From NCBI GenBank assembly GCA_022495005.1, contig JAGYXB010000096.1, positions 62,001-126,000 on the forward strand: a stretch of 64,000 nt of DNA. The letters run 5' to 3'. Below the pieces are notes generated by a model that saw nothing but the letters and a program-made list of their open reading frames with translations, made no database searches and was not told the origin of the DNA. The first letter of the stretch is position 1; every line of letters starts with the position of its first letter. Both the position numbers and the translations under genes were made by a program. Origin of the DNA: Rhyacophila brunnea (Eukaryota; Arthropoda; Insecta; Trichoptera; Rhyacophilidae). Shown piece after piece: positions 34,951 to 44,309 of the stretch.

Positions 34951-35340
34951 TACCGTTTTACGTTTTCTTTAAGAATTTAGAAAATTCAAATATAAAAATA
35001 ATTGAGAAATCTCTCATTTTCTTATAAATTAACAAACTAATCAATAAAAATGTTCTGAACCTTGAACCTCCCCCCCTCCGCCCCTGATTGTGAGGAATTG
35101 ACCAAAAACTGTAGGTATTTCACTGAAAAGCTAAAAGGAAAATCGCGTAGATACCCACTAATTTGATTTGAGAAATTATATTATAATAATATTATTCATA
35201 TTATGTTCCTCTCACAGCGGGCATAAGATTGCCGAATATTGCTTTCAAAGCACGGAGGAAACTCAAGGAGAAAATGGGGTAAACGGGAAGAAATTTTCCC
35301 CAACCGGATATTGAATATGACGGAAGTGTAAGAAGCTTAC

Positions 35341-35457
35341 GTATTCCATATTTAAACTGCACGACATCCGGCTGCGGGGGTTCCTCTTCGGTCTTCTTCG
35401 GGGAAGTTTTTTTGCCGCTCGGCCTCTTTCGGCGGTTTCCCATGTTCTCTCCCCGTC
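35341..35457 (-). CDS. Candidate host-gene exon (basic/charged protein segment)
   Basis: The minus strand has a pyrimidine-rich acceptor ATTTCATTTTCAG, then 117 bp at clearly higher GC, then a strong donor GTAAGC directly after GGAATAC. An ATG at 35443-35441 opens the frame; residues include MGNRRKRPSGKKTSPKK followed by TEEEPPQPDVVQFKYGI. The exon would leave a 1-base split codon at the donor. The composition (Lys/Arg-rich, then Glu/Pro) suggests a disordered nuclear or cytoplasmic segment. I do not recognise the family. The open frame continues past the donor to 35201, so a single-exon reading is also possible. Confidence 0.5.
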
Positions 35458-35499
35458 CTGAAAATGAAATTTGGAAATACAATTTTAGAGGGAAAATTT

Positions 35500-35756
35500 T
35501 AACACTAAGTTATTATTAGTAAATTATCATTTTCGCTTGTAGCCGGAGCACGGAGCTTGAATAAAGATTATATTCACAGGATTTTTTATGTGGAATAGTA
35601 GTCAGCAATTCACCCAACTGTTCAAATCATTTGCACTGGGTCAACACATATTTGCGAATACAGCACATTTGCTGGCTCTCGTATTGAATACGATTTCAGA
35701 GAAAAGAACCAAACCAGACCACCACGGCATACTCATATTCTTGTAGGTATACCAAC
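35500..35756. other. No recognised feature
   Basis: AT-rich flank of the candidate exon. Confidence 0.35.
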
Positions 35757-36194
35757 GCTTATATGACATGGTTTGCGAGATTTAAAATAGTAAAGCAAAT
35801 CATGGTGTACTTATGGCCTTTCCGCTTCATAAATCTAATTAGACAGCCAAATATGAAACTGCTGTAAAACGTATGAGATCATGTTGGAATTACTTTGTTA
35901 ATAGTTCTAAGCATTGTTTTTTTTTCAATCTTTCTCATCTTTATTAATTTATGTGAAAAAATAAAATGAATCGGCAACTTACACATGAGTATAAATCAAA
36001 CTTCATTCAAACTCAGTTTATTTCAAATGTAGTTATTTGTAATTAAAAGTATTTTTTCTGTTATATTTTCGTTTTTATTTTATTCTCCATAAAAATTGAT
36101 AAAAAAATCAATCCCGAAAGTTTCGGGATTATGTTTATCAATCCCGGGATTCATAGGTATCGAAAATAGCTCGGGATCCCGGAATTGGAATCCC
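35757..36194 (-). mobile_element. hAT MITE family 8, half copy
   Basis: Reverse-oriented match to the left half of 23185-23874: GTAAAGCAAATCATG, CATAAGTACACC-type sequence, ATGAGATCATAGTGGAAT-like and ACACATGAGTATAAATC. It ends CGGAATTGGAATCCC. The far end is missing. Confidence 0.78.
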
Positions 36195-36199
36195 TTCTC

Positions 36200-37020
36200 C
36201 AGGACAACTATGTCGTATTGTGTAAAATGTTTTCGTAAGTCTGAAATGGTCGTTTAAGAATTATGGATATTATGATTGGATTATTTTTTTTTTGATATTT
36301 TAATAAAATACTTTTTTTCAAACGTATATGTACTATCGAAAACCAATTTCTACAGTATTTATCATTACTATTCAAACACTCATTAATCTTGTAAACTACT
36401 ATTTTAACAGCTAAGGAACGACACACATAAGTTGTTTAAACTACTGTACAGACCTACAAACTTATCTGAAGAATGGGATGGGGGAGCCACTGTTGAAAAC
36501 TACCCAATCAAGACTCGTAACTGGACAAAAACTGACATTCGAATGATATTTTCAAAATAGCGTCCTTTGATAGTTCGTAGTTCCATTTTTGGCCATTCTA
36601 CAAATAAGTTTGTAGGTCTGTATCAATGTTTTTAAAATGTAAAATGCTCTAATAAAATACAGTCGCAACTCGGAAATATTAAAATATCTCTCTTGTTGTA
36701 TGTTTCAATAAAAAAATATGTACGTAGGTACCTAGTTAAAAAAAGAATATCATGTTTTTCCATAAAAAAATAGTAACTACTAATTTTATATGTCCAGGAT
36801 TTTGCTTTATTCAGAATTTATTAAAGTATTTGAAAATTTCATAATATTATAACTGTCTCAAAATTGGATTTTTGAATTAATTACTTAGTAATTTACTGGA
36901 GTGGGAGTATGGCAAACATTCTATAATGAAATCAAAAAATTAGAATAACAAATAAAGTACCTATTATAGGTACATAACACACACAATATATAGGTATTAT
37001 ATTATATAAAAAGGTCATTA
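36200..37020. other. No recognised gene
   Basis: AT-rich. GTTTGTAGGTCTGTA near 36612 and TACAGACCTACAAACTTA near 36447 form a short inverted pair about 165 bp apart, possibly the ends of a small MITE (roughly 36446-36627). Confidence 0.4.
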
Positions 37021-37025
37021 AGCTG

Positions 37026-37226
37026 ATGAAATGGCATTGGACTAGAAATGCCATCATACAGTGCACTAAACGCCCTAACACTCATTGGATAAACGAATTC
37101 GGTGGATGTACATGGCAGGGAAGAACTAGGGATCGAGAAGAGTCGGGGGAGCTAGGGGAGGCCTTCATCAAGCATTGGATCGACCCCTACAATATGAAAA
37201 AGACGCCTGCGATGCCCGAGCAGTAA
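37026..37226 (+). pseudogene. RTE LINE 3' coding fragment
   Basis: The frame reads MKWHW (compare LKWRWAGHI), then HWINEFGGCTWQ, then RDREESGELGEAFIKHWIDP. This is the extreme C terminus of the RTE protein seen at 29723-31486 and 53629-54239. About 20 codons between the two blocks are deleted. The normal stop is replaced by an extra 12 codons. Confidence 0.75.
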
Positions 37227-37239
37227 CGTGTCTACCTAT

Positions 37240-37335
37240 AAGGCGGCACTCATAGTGCAGTCCGTAGGGCACCGGCCTTTCATCCGGGGTGCTCCCGCGT
37301 TCGATTCACAGTTAGGTGACAATATTATCAAAGTA
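37240..37335 (+). repeat. tRNA(Glu)-like sequence, probable SINE head
   Basis: A-box-like TAGTGCAGTCCGTAGG, an anticodon arm CCGGCCTTTCATCCGG and B-box-like CGTTCGATTC are correctly spaced for a tRNA. The arm resembles tRNA-Glu. Acceptor-stem pairing is poor, so this is likely a SINE head or tRNA pseudogene. It follows an RTE 3' fragment directly. Confidence 0.55.
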
Positions 37336-37892
37336 CGGATGATTGTGACATTGTGAGTGTTAATAGTAATTACACTACTATTACAATTAGACTAATTGTA
37401 CTAATTACGCTACACTAATGTCATTGAGCCTATTGTTATTATTTATTTATTTATTATTTATTTATAAAAAAGAGTATTACGGCATAACAGCTATTGGCCA
37501 ATGCACCATAATACATAATAAATACAAATATATAAAAATATCTTAATTACAAATAACAACTAATATAACAAGAAAGTGGAAAAGACAGCATGTGTAAATA
37601 TTAAATATGATAATATATAAAATTATAAATTTAACCTATTTAACACGTCCACAAACATTATATAGTTAATAAAAAACAAATCAACCTTTATGGTGCCATC
37701 AAATAAGCTAATTGCACGATACACAGCGTCATGAAACATAACATCTGTCCTGCGACGAGGTATCTTGAAGACCGTGGAGCTACGAGTGATATTGGTGGGA
37801 ACATGAAAATTAATATTTGCCAGTATATACGGATTGTAAATGAACCCACGAAGAAGTAAAAAGAAATGCTTTAAAAGAACAATCACTCTTCG

Positions 37893-39086
37893 CAGTGACG
37901 TTCCGTGAGGGTAGGCAGATTGAGCGTTGCCTGGGGGCGGCAGTTACTCGAGGGGCGGCAAATCGAGGAGAATCATAATGTATCAGTGGCGAAGGGTGGA
38001 GGTAGGCTGTTAATATTCGCTATAGATAGTGCACACTAAACTTTTTTAGTCATATGTATTTGTTTTTATTGAACTAAGACTACAATTAACAGATGGTGTT
38101 AGTTAGTTTTTAAAAATCAATCAAACCATGCCTAAACGAAACCATAATAGTTTTGGTCTAATTTGGGCAATACGACAAAATTGTGGATACTTTTTCATTC
38201 ATAGTTATTTGTTTTCGTTGGATTAAAAATACATATTACACATATTGTTGGTTAATTTTTTTAATTCATTAAGCCCTGACGAAACCAAACTATAATAAAT
38301 AAAAAATATTATTCTATTTATAAAATATTCAAAGTTATGTGTGATTTAATTGCATAATTTTAGATATTTTATAGATAGACATGTATTTTTTGACTATTAT
38401 CTATTATGGCTTGGTTCTCAGGGCTTAATTGAATTTAAAAAACTAACCAACACTATCTGTAAATTGTAGTATTATTTCAATGAAAACAAATATGTATGTC
38501 CGAAAAAGTTTAATGTGCACTGTTTATGGTGGATCTTAACAGCCTACCTCCACCCTTCGCCACTGAGGTATACTTATCTAGAAATAGCTACCTAAACTTA
38601 GTAATAACGGAAATATCTTTCCGTTAAAAAACAGCTCACTGCTTGGAAACAAAATGTAGATATTAATTAACATACAAGGTTTAACAGGACTGTATTTTTA
38701 TCCGGCTCGCAATGTCCAGTTTACTTCCGTTTTCTTTGGAGGTTACGTCATTGACGATCGGCAATGACACGTGCAGATTTTCGAATTATAGGTACATACT
38801 TACCTTAAAATTCATCCAAATATTTTTGCGTCACTCGCGAGTTTTGGAAGTTGTCAGATGTATTTTTAAATGTATCTGAAACCGTGGACTCGCAATATTG
38901 TCTATTGAAGCAGAGATGCCATTTAAATTAGATTTAGTGGTAAGTATATATTTTGTTTTTAATGTTTGTATACAACACATTTCTTAGATATTGAAGTCAT
39001 GAAAGGATGATAAAAAATACTGTATAAAAAATGGAGCGGCATTTTGGCGCTGCCTAGGGGCGGCATTTTGTCTAGGGGCGTCACTG
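37893..39086. mobile_element. hAT element family 9 (TIR CAGTGACG), nested in LINE
   Basis: Left end CAGTGACGTTCCGTGAGG, right end reverse complement CAGTGACGCCCCTAGAC. Near both ends GGGGCGGCA words recur. A perfect 8-bp duplication ACTCTTCG lies at 37885-37892 and 39087-39094, and joining the flanks restores the LINE coding order. It contains a family 1 MITE. The remaining interior has no transposase frame. Confidence 0.9.
37984..38565. mobile_element. hAT MITE family 1, copy 5, nested
   Basis: Left end CAGTGGCGAAGGGTGGAGG, right end its complement: the best-preserved termini of the family in this window. Interior landmarks include GAACTAAGACTACAATT, CAGATGGTGTTAG and GGGCAATACGAC. The flanks TAATGTAT and AGGTATAC do not match, so the target duplication has decayed or one flank was altered. 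Confidence 0.88.
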
Positions 39087-39249
39087 ACTCTTCGGGTAGA
39101 CAGGGATTGCATTGATAGCATACCCAGAAGAGAACGAGTCGGGAAATTCATTTTATTGTCATTATCATAAGGAAAGAACCCGTATGTTCTTAAGTAGAGA
39201 AATCTAAGAAATCTATTGTGGACTCGATCCAACTTAATTGTGTGGATGG

Positions 39250-39885
39250 GCCTGTAATGTTATGTTAAAAATAATATGTTTATGTAAGTATTTATATTTT
39301 TTTTATACTTAAAAATCGATTTCTCGTAAAAAATAATGTAGACAGCCGATTAAAAAATATATATAAAAAAAAATACATTTGACGACAACAATAAATTTGA
39401 CGCTTCATTGAATACCAATGATATTATTATCTTCGGTCAGTGTGTTTTGTAATCGCTCGAACGGCGCTTGCAAAAGCTAGCAACTAATGAGCGTGACGCG
39501 AAGAAACAAATGAATGTAAAAAATAAATACATCGACAACGCAGATAATTATTAACAAAAATTATATCCAGATTACAATAAAATTGCCTTTTAAAATAATA
39601 CAAGAATGTTTTAAAAGAGAAATTCAGTTCCGACACAAGGAAGTAAAGGGAAAGCATATTATGAAGAGATTGAGTGAGAAAATAAATATTCGAGAAACAT
39701 TCCAAAATCAATATATAAAATGTTTTGTATGGATACAATCATTACGGATTGGATTAATAATTCTACAATAAAATTTTTGTGACATAGGTATCCGATGTTA
39801 ACAGGTGTTTTAGAGTTTAAACCGAGAATGATGTTTTGTATACTTAACAATACTTTATAGCGATTCTGTCACGATGTTTTTTTTT
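39250..39885. other. AT-rich DNA, no gene
   Basis: Frames on both strands at 39484-39850 overlap each other in AT-rich sequence and show no family signature. Confidence 0.4.
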
Positions 39886-39898
39886 AGACCGATCTAAA

Positions 39899-41768
39899 TC
39901 TCTATATATATATAAATCTCGTGTCACGATGTTTGTGGTCGCACTCCTCCGAAATGGCTCGACCGATTTTTATGAATTTTTTTATGTATATTTGTTAGAT
40001 ATGAGAATAAGTCAACAAGTATATTTTATACCGCTAGGTGATTATGGTATCTCTATCCAGAAAAATTTTTCTTTTATTTTTTGCCATTTTTTTTTTGTAT
40101 TTTTTTTATTATTTGGCATCAAAAAATACTTATAACCCCAAATTTTCACCCTCCTACCCCCACCCTTCCATTTTTTTATGGCGATTTTATTATTTTTGTA
40201 TGAACAAATTTAACCGTCGTTCGTATTTCAAACAGAACGAAATTATTTATGTTGTTGAATGACAGATGGTGCTATGTCCGAGAAGAATTCAAGAGAAGCA
40301 TCGCGTCATTTTGACATTTCATTCGGCATATCACAACGCAGTGCGTGCAAAATTTTGTACGATTTATTTTAATTTATCTATTTTGTGTGCGTGTATTACA
40401 GTGCACAATGCCAGCAAGACGCAAGGGGGGCCATTTGGGCCATCGAACGAATAAAGCAACAAACATGCGAAATAGTAGAGCAGAAAGAACAGACGGACAA
40501 ATCCAACAAGATAACAAAAACGTGCATGTGAGCATGTCGCAATTGCGTGCATCTCAATCACAAGAGGCACGAGCTGAACGAAATCAACAACGACAATTGG
40601 AACGGAGCCAAGCGTGCCGGTTCGTAGTTAACAAACGCAGAGCAAATGACTGACAACTCCAACAAGTACATCGAGCATTTACATTCGCTTCGTTCCTTCG
40701 TCTCGCATTCGAGTACGAGCCAGATATTGAATATTCCGCTCATCCGAAAGTGCTTATTGGTGCTATGGACAAGGAATGTCCCTATTGTCATGCGCTCAAA
40801 TTCAAACATGAGTCAGCCGGGATGTGTTGTGCACCAGGAAAAGTGCAACTACCAGAAATTGAGACACCACCAGAACCATTGAACGGCTTGCTCATCGGCA
40901 CGGTTCCAGATTCAAACCTGTTGCTGAAGTCCATTCGCACATTCAATTCATGCTTCCAAATGACTTCGTTCAGAGCAACAGAAATAGTTCACAATACTGC
41001 GGCAAATGGTCAACAATTCCATTCTACGTTCAAAATCAAAGGCCAAGTGTACCACAAAGTAGTCTCATTGCTGCCAATGCCAAACGAACCACATAAATTT
41101 TTACAAATCTACTTCATGGGCGGTGAGGACATCAATCATGTGGATGCACGTTGCGGCTACAATAGCCTCAATTCGCCTAATGCTAGGCGCATCGTCGGCA
41201 AACTGGACGCCCTGTTGAATGAGCACAATGAATTATTGAAATTCTTCAAAGCTCACGTGCACGAATTGCAAAGTGACAATCACGCTATTGTTATCAATCC
41301 TGATAAAACACCAGCTGGAGAGCACGTGCGTCGATTCAATGCGCCTGTTGTTGACGACATTGCTGGAATCATGGTTGGCGACCGCACATCGACGCGAGAA
41401 ATCGTGATTCGAAGATGAAACAATAATTTGGAGTTCATCGCTGACGCACACCGTTCATACGACGCTCTCCAATATCCGCTAATTTTCTGGAAGGGACAAG
41501 ACGGATATTGCATAAACATTAAACAACGAGATCCTGTCACAGGTAATTCATTCATTATGAACATTATTACTCATTTTGAATTGAGAAAATGCATGGTTGG
41601 TGTTTTTTTGTTTTTATCAGCGGTCATCGTCTACAGCGCTTCATTCCTCTTTCTGTCATAGATCCCATCCCCACACACTTACGATTAATTCGGTATTTTT
41701 TATTTAACAACCAAAATATTCACTAGAAATAATGTATATGGCAGAACAACGTTTGCCGGGTCAGCTAG
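39899..41768 (+). mobile_element. Helitron, internally deleted
   Basis: It begins TCTCTATATATATATAAATC and continues with GGCTCGACCGATTTT, a known Helitron 5' context. It ends with a hairpin GGCAGAACAACGTTTGCC, then GGGTCAGCTAG and T: the CTRR end with subterminal hairpin. It is inserted between A (39898) and T (41769) with no duplication, as Helitrons do. It carries only the N-terminal part of the Helitron protein. Rep and helicase domains are gone. Confidence 0.9.
40408..41660 (+). pseudogene. Helitron N-terminal (Helitron-like N domain) remnant
   Basis: The ATG at 40408 reads MPARRKGGHLGHRT, a common start of Helitron proteins. A frameshift near 40650 moves the reading to a frame with FLRLAFEYEPDIEY, GAMDKECPYCHALKF (zinc-knuckle-like C-x2-C) and CGYNSLNSPNARRIVG. 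A TGA at 41416 interrupts, then FIADAHRSYDALQYPLIFW and GQDGYCINI follow, the conserved Helitron block before the replication-initiator domain. The frame then dissolves in AT-rich sequence. The rolling-circle Rep and Pif1-like helicase are missing, so it cannot move on its own. Confidence 0.88.
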
Positions 41769-41921
41769 TAATATCATATGAGCCTCTACAGAGTGGAGGT
41801 TTGTATTAACAGATTGTCTTTTCTACGAGAAATTGATGTCAGCCACTTTGCTCAATCTATTAGGTCCAAACTCTGACTCATACACAAATTGAAAAACAAT
41901 ACGTGTACTTGACAGACCCAG

Positions 41922-42188
41922 GGACCTTATGTTAGAACTTGCGAGTTGTTGTCGCCCGGTCGACATGACGTCATATGACATCATTGTGACGTACTACTGG
42001 AGTGATAATAGCATTCGAGTGATAATAGCGTTATCCATTGTCCCCATACATAAATAGGTGTTTCAGCATAATAATATATATGGTGAGTCGTGTGCGTTGG
42101 ACGGCTTGCCTCGAGCGTGTATTGGCTGACGTCACAATTACGTCATGTCGTCGGGTGACTTCATGTCACTAGTTAGAACATAGGGCTG
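41922..42188. mobile_element. MITE with 3-bp TSD inside SINE
   Basis: Left end GGACCTTATGTTAGAAC, right end reverse complement CAGCCCTATGTTCTAAC, continuing with imperfect matches through GACATGACGTCA. CAG occurs on both sides (41919-41921 and 42189-42191), and joining the flanks gives the SINE consensus GACCCAGGATTC. The superfamily is unclear. A 3-bp duplication fits PIF/Harbinger best. Confidence 0.72.
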
Positions 42189-42244
42189 CAGGATTCTAAC
42201 CTGGGACCCACGACGCTATAATCCGACGCTTAAGCCGCGGGTGG

Positions 42245-43590
42245 TTTAATTAGTAACAATAGAAAATATAATATTTTATTAGTACGTTGTAATGTTTTTT
42301 CGGTGCGTTTTGATGTTTTGTCATTATTTAAGACATTTGAGTGAATGTAAATTTATTTATTTTACATTATATTGTAATGAACTTTACACACTTTGTGTTT
42401 AATACGTTCATAACACAATATGACAATATGTAAGAAACAAATAAATAAGTAACCGTACCTAATCAAAATACTATAAAAAAAGAGAAATCATAAAAAAACA
42501 CATTAAAGTACACGAAATGAGCTAAGTTTATGTATGTCCTATCCAATGACATGTAGTGTCATTGGTCCTATCATATCCAAGTGGAATATATTATTATCAA
42601 TGTCCCTACTTTATAATTTGTATTATAGTACTAATGCTTCAATTACACTCTATGACGATCGGTCATATATATGTCGAAAAACCCGTTTCTTATGTTGGCG
42701 TCCTGTGCCACAGCGTGTCACAGAGTGTAAATACGGTGTCATAGCTCTCATACAATATGTATGTATAATATGTCGGAATGGCATAGATTTGATCATAGAC
42801 ACTAAAACGCTCTTAGCATATATGTGCCCGATCGTCATATAGTCTATTTGAACCCTAAGTACTGCTTTCAAACAGTTTTTAGACTGTGCCAATTTGTCTA
42901 CTGGCAGATGTGTGTTGGTCTGGACTAGGCTTTAACCCAGCGCCTAGGTACATATTTTGTATCATGTCATTTGTTTATTTTATTTATTTCACCTGTTGGA
43001 AAGCCTCAATAACTTGAAAGAATATTGTTAAGTTCTTTTTGGAATATATTTAGAGGCCGCTGCATCTGCGGTAGAACATGGCAGCACACCACACTGACAG
43101 GAGATAGGAGTAATGTAATCAGTTTGGAGAGGCATTCATCTAAAAATAGACGGATTCTAGCTAATGATAATGATAAATCATGGAAAGTAAAAAAAAATAC
43201 TAAATTATTAATTTATACCTTCTGTTGATGTATTTGATATTTTTATTCAGTACCCACTCATGCAGTGGCGTATTTAGTGACGTAGAGGCCCGACGCACCG
43301 ACTGATGAAGTCTACCATAAAATAATATGTAGGTGAATAATATTTTTAATTTCGTGTGACGTTACTGATATTAACATTGAGAAATACGCATATCTTTATA
43401 GATTTTGGTGTGATTTAATAATTTATGACCAGTTTTAACTGTCTGGAGGTTATCTTTAAAATTTTCGGACGAATCGGTTGCGTCATTTGCGTCAAAGGAA
43501 ATCGCCGTTGCCCCATGTACTTAACGATATATGAGCATGAAATATTTGAGATTTTTTACGAATAATATCCAGTTCAATGTAGATATATCT
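42245..43590. other. AT-rich DNA, no recognised gene
   Basis: A segment around 42650-42840 shows short inverted matches: ATGACGATCGGTCATATATATG and a GCCCGATCGTCATATAG complement with CGACACTAAAACGCTCTTAGC-type filler (pieces given separately: ATGACGATCGG, CATATATATGTCG). It may be a small MITE of about 200 bp. Otherwise nothing is seen. Confidence 0.4.
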
Positions 43591-43594
43591 AAAT

Positions 43595-44306
43595 CAGCGA
43601 TTTCCAAACTGGGGAGGTGCGGACTGTTGCAAAGGGAGGCGCGGAAAAGCTTAACACAATAATGTAGCCACAGGTTTGCAGTTTGCATGTGCATAGTTCA
43701 TAAAACGGCAGCTAGTTATAAACTACATAAAAAACAGTTCGATAAAAGTTAGGTTGTTTGCAAACCTGTATGAAGATATGGGGACTAATTTTATTATACC
43801 TCATTTCTATACTATTGTGCATGACCCCCACAAGAGGGGAGCTGACAGGGCTCCAGCCTGGGGGCCTGGCGTTGCGGATCGACCAGTTAAGTGAGATAAA
43901 CACTCACCACAAATTCGTGTCTGTGTGATACAATTTGATGTGATTGATGATAATTCACACGTAGAATTTTATTTTATAATTATTTGTAGTGTATTTCCTG
44001 ACTAATAAAAATGGATATATGGATACAAAAACCTTTGTTCAATTTTATTTGAATCGAACTGAAGGATAATAATATAATACTTTGTCAAGAAAAGCAATGC
44101 AAGTAGGTATTGCTACCATTCGTAACATCATATTTATGCGAAACGGAATTTTCTACATTAGATGCAAATCCATATATTATCGAGCCCGTTTAGTAGAAAA
44201 AAAGGACTTTATGTAAAAATGTACTTAGTGAAATAAAGGGGGGGAGGCGCCAAGATTAGATTTTTTTAAAAAGGAAGCGTAGTAACGTAAAGTTTGGAAA
44301 CCACTG
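43595..44306. mobile_element. hAT MITE family 4 (TIR CAGTGGTTTCCAAACT)
   Basis: Left end CAGCGATTTCCAAACTGG, right end reverse complement CAGTGGTTTCCAAACTTT. A perfect 8-bp duplication ATCTAAAT lies at 43587-43594 and 44307-44314. GGGAGGCGC repeats inside both ends. No transposase. A family 2 fragment lies inside it. Confidence 0.9.
43820..44010 (+). mobile_element. hAT-like MITE family 2, 5' fragment, nested
   Basis: It starts CATGACCCCCACAAGAGG and continues GCTGACAGGGCTCCAGCCTG and GTGAGATAAACACTCACC. It then matches the longer family 2 form at 52130 through GATAATTCACACGTAG. The right end with CATG is missing. Confidence 0.75.
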
Positions 44307-44309
44307 ATC

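Larger units (their letters stand above)
37440..39240 (-). pseudogene. CR1/Jockey-type LINE C-terminal region, split by a hAT element
   Basis: Two minus-strand parts join across an insertion. 39232-39087 reads DRVHNRFLRFLYLRTYG and SLLGMLSMQSLSTRR. 37892-37623 reads LLKHFFLLLRGFIYNP, NITRSSTVFKIPRRRTDV and YRAISLF. This order (RFLRFL, LGM-SL-RR, then FKIPRRRTD and a closing LF motif) is the post-reverse-transcriptase tail found in many CR1/Jockey-group proteins. The reverse transcriptase itself is absent. The 3' UTR runs AT-rich to about 37440. Confidence 0.68.
39888..42240 (-). mobile_element. tRNA-derived SINE (family S1), copy 4, split by Helitron and MITE
   Basis: SINE sequence occupies 39888-39898, 41769-41921 and 42189-42240. 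The tail side reads GACCGATCTAAA, then continues as TAATATCATATGAGCCTC after the Helitron, matching GATCCTAATAGGATCATATGGGCC in other copies. The head side has CCTGGGACCCACGACGC and TTAAGCCGCGG. The tRNA head lacks its first bases. Confidence 0.8.

Noticed and set aside
42650..42840. Inverted segment that might be a MITE
   Set aside because: Matches are short and broken and no target duplication could be defined.
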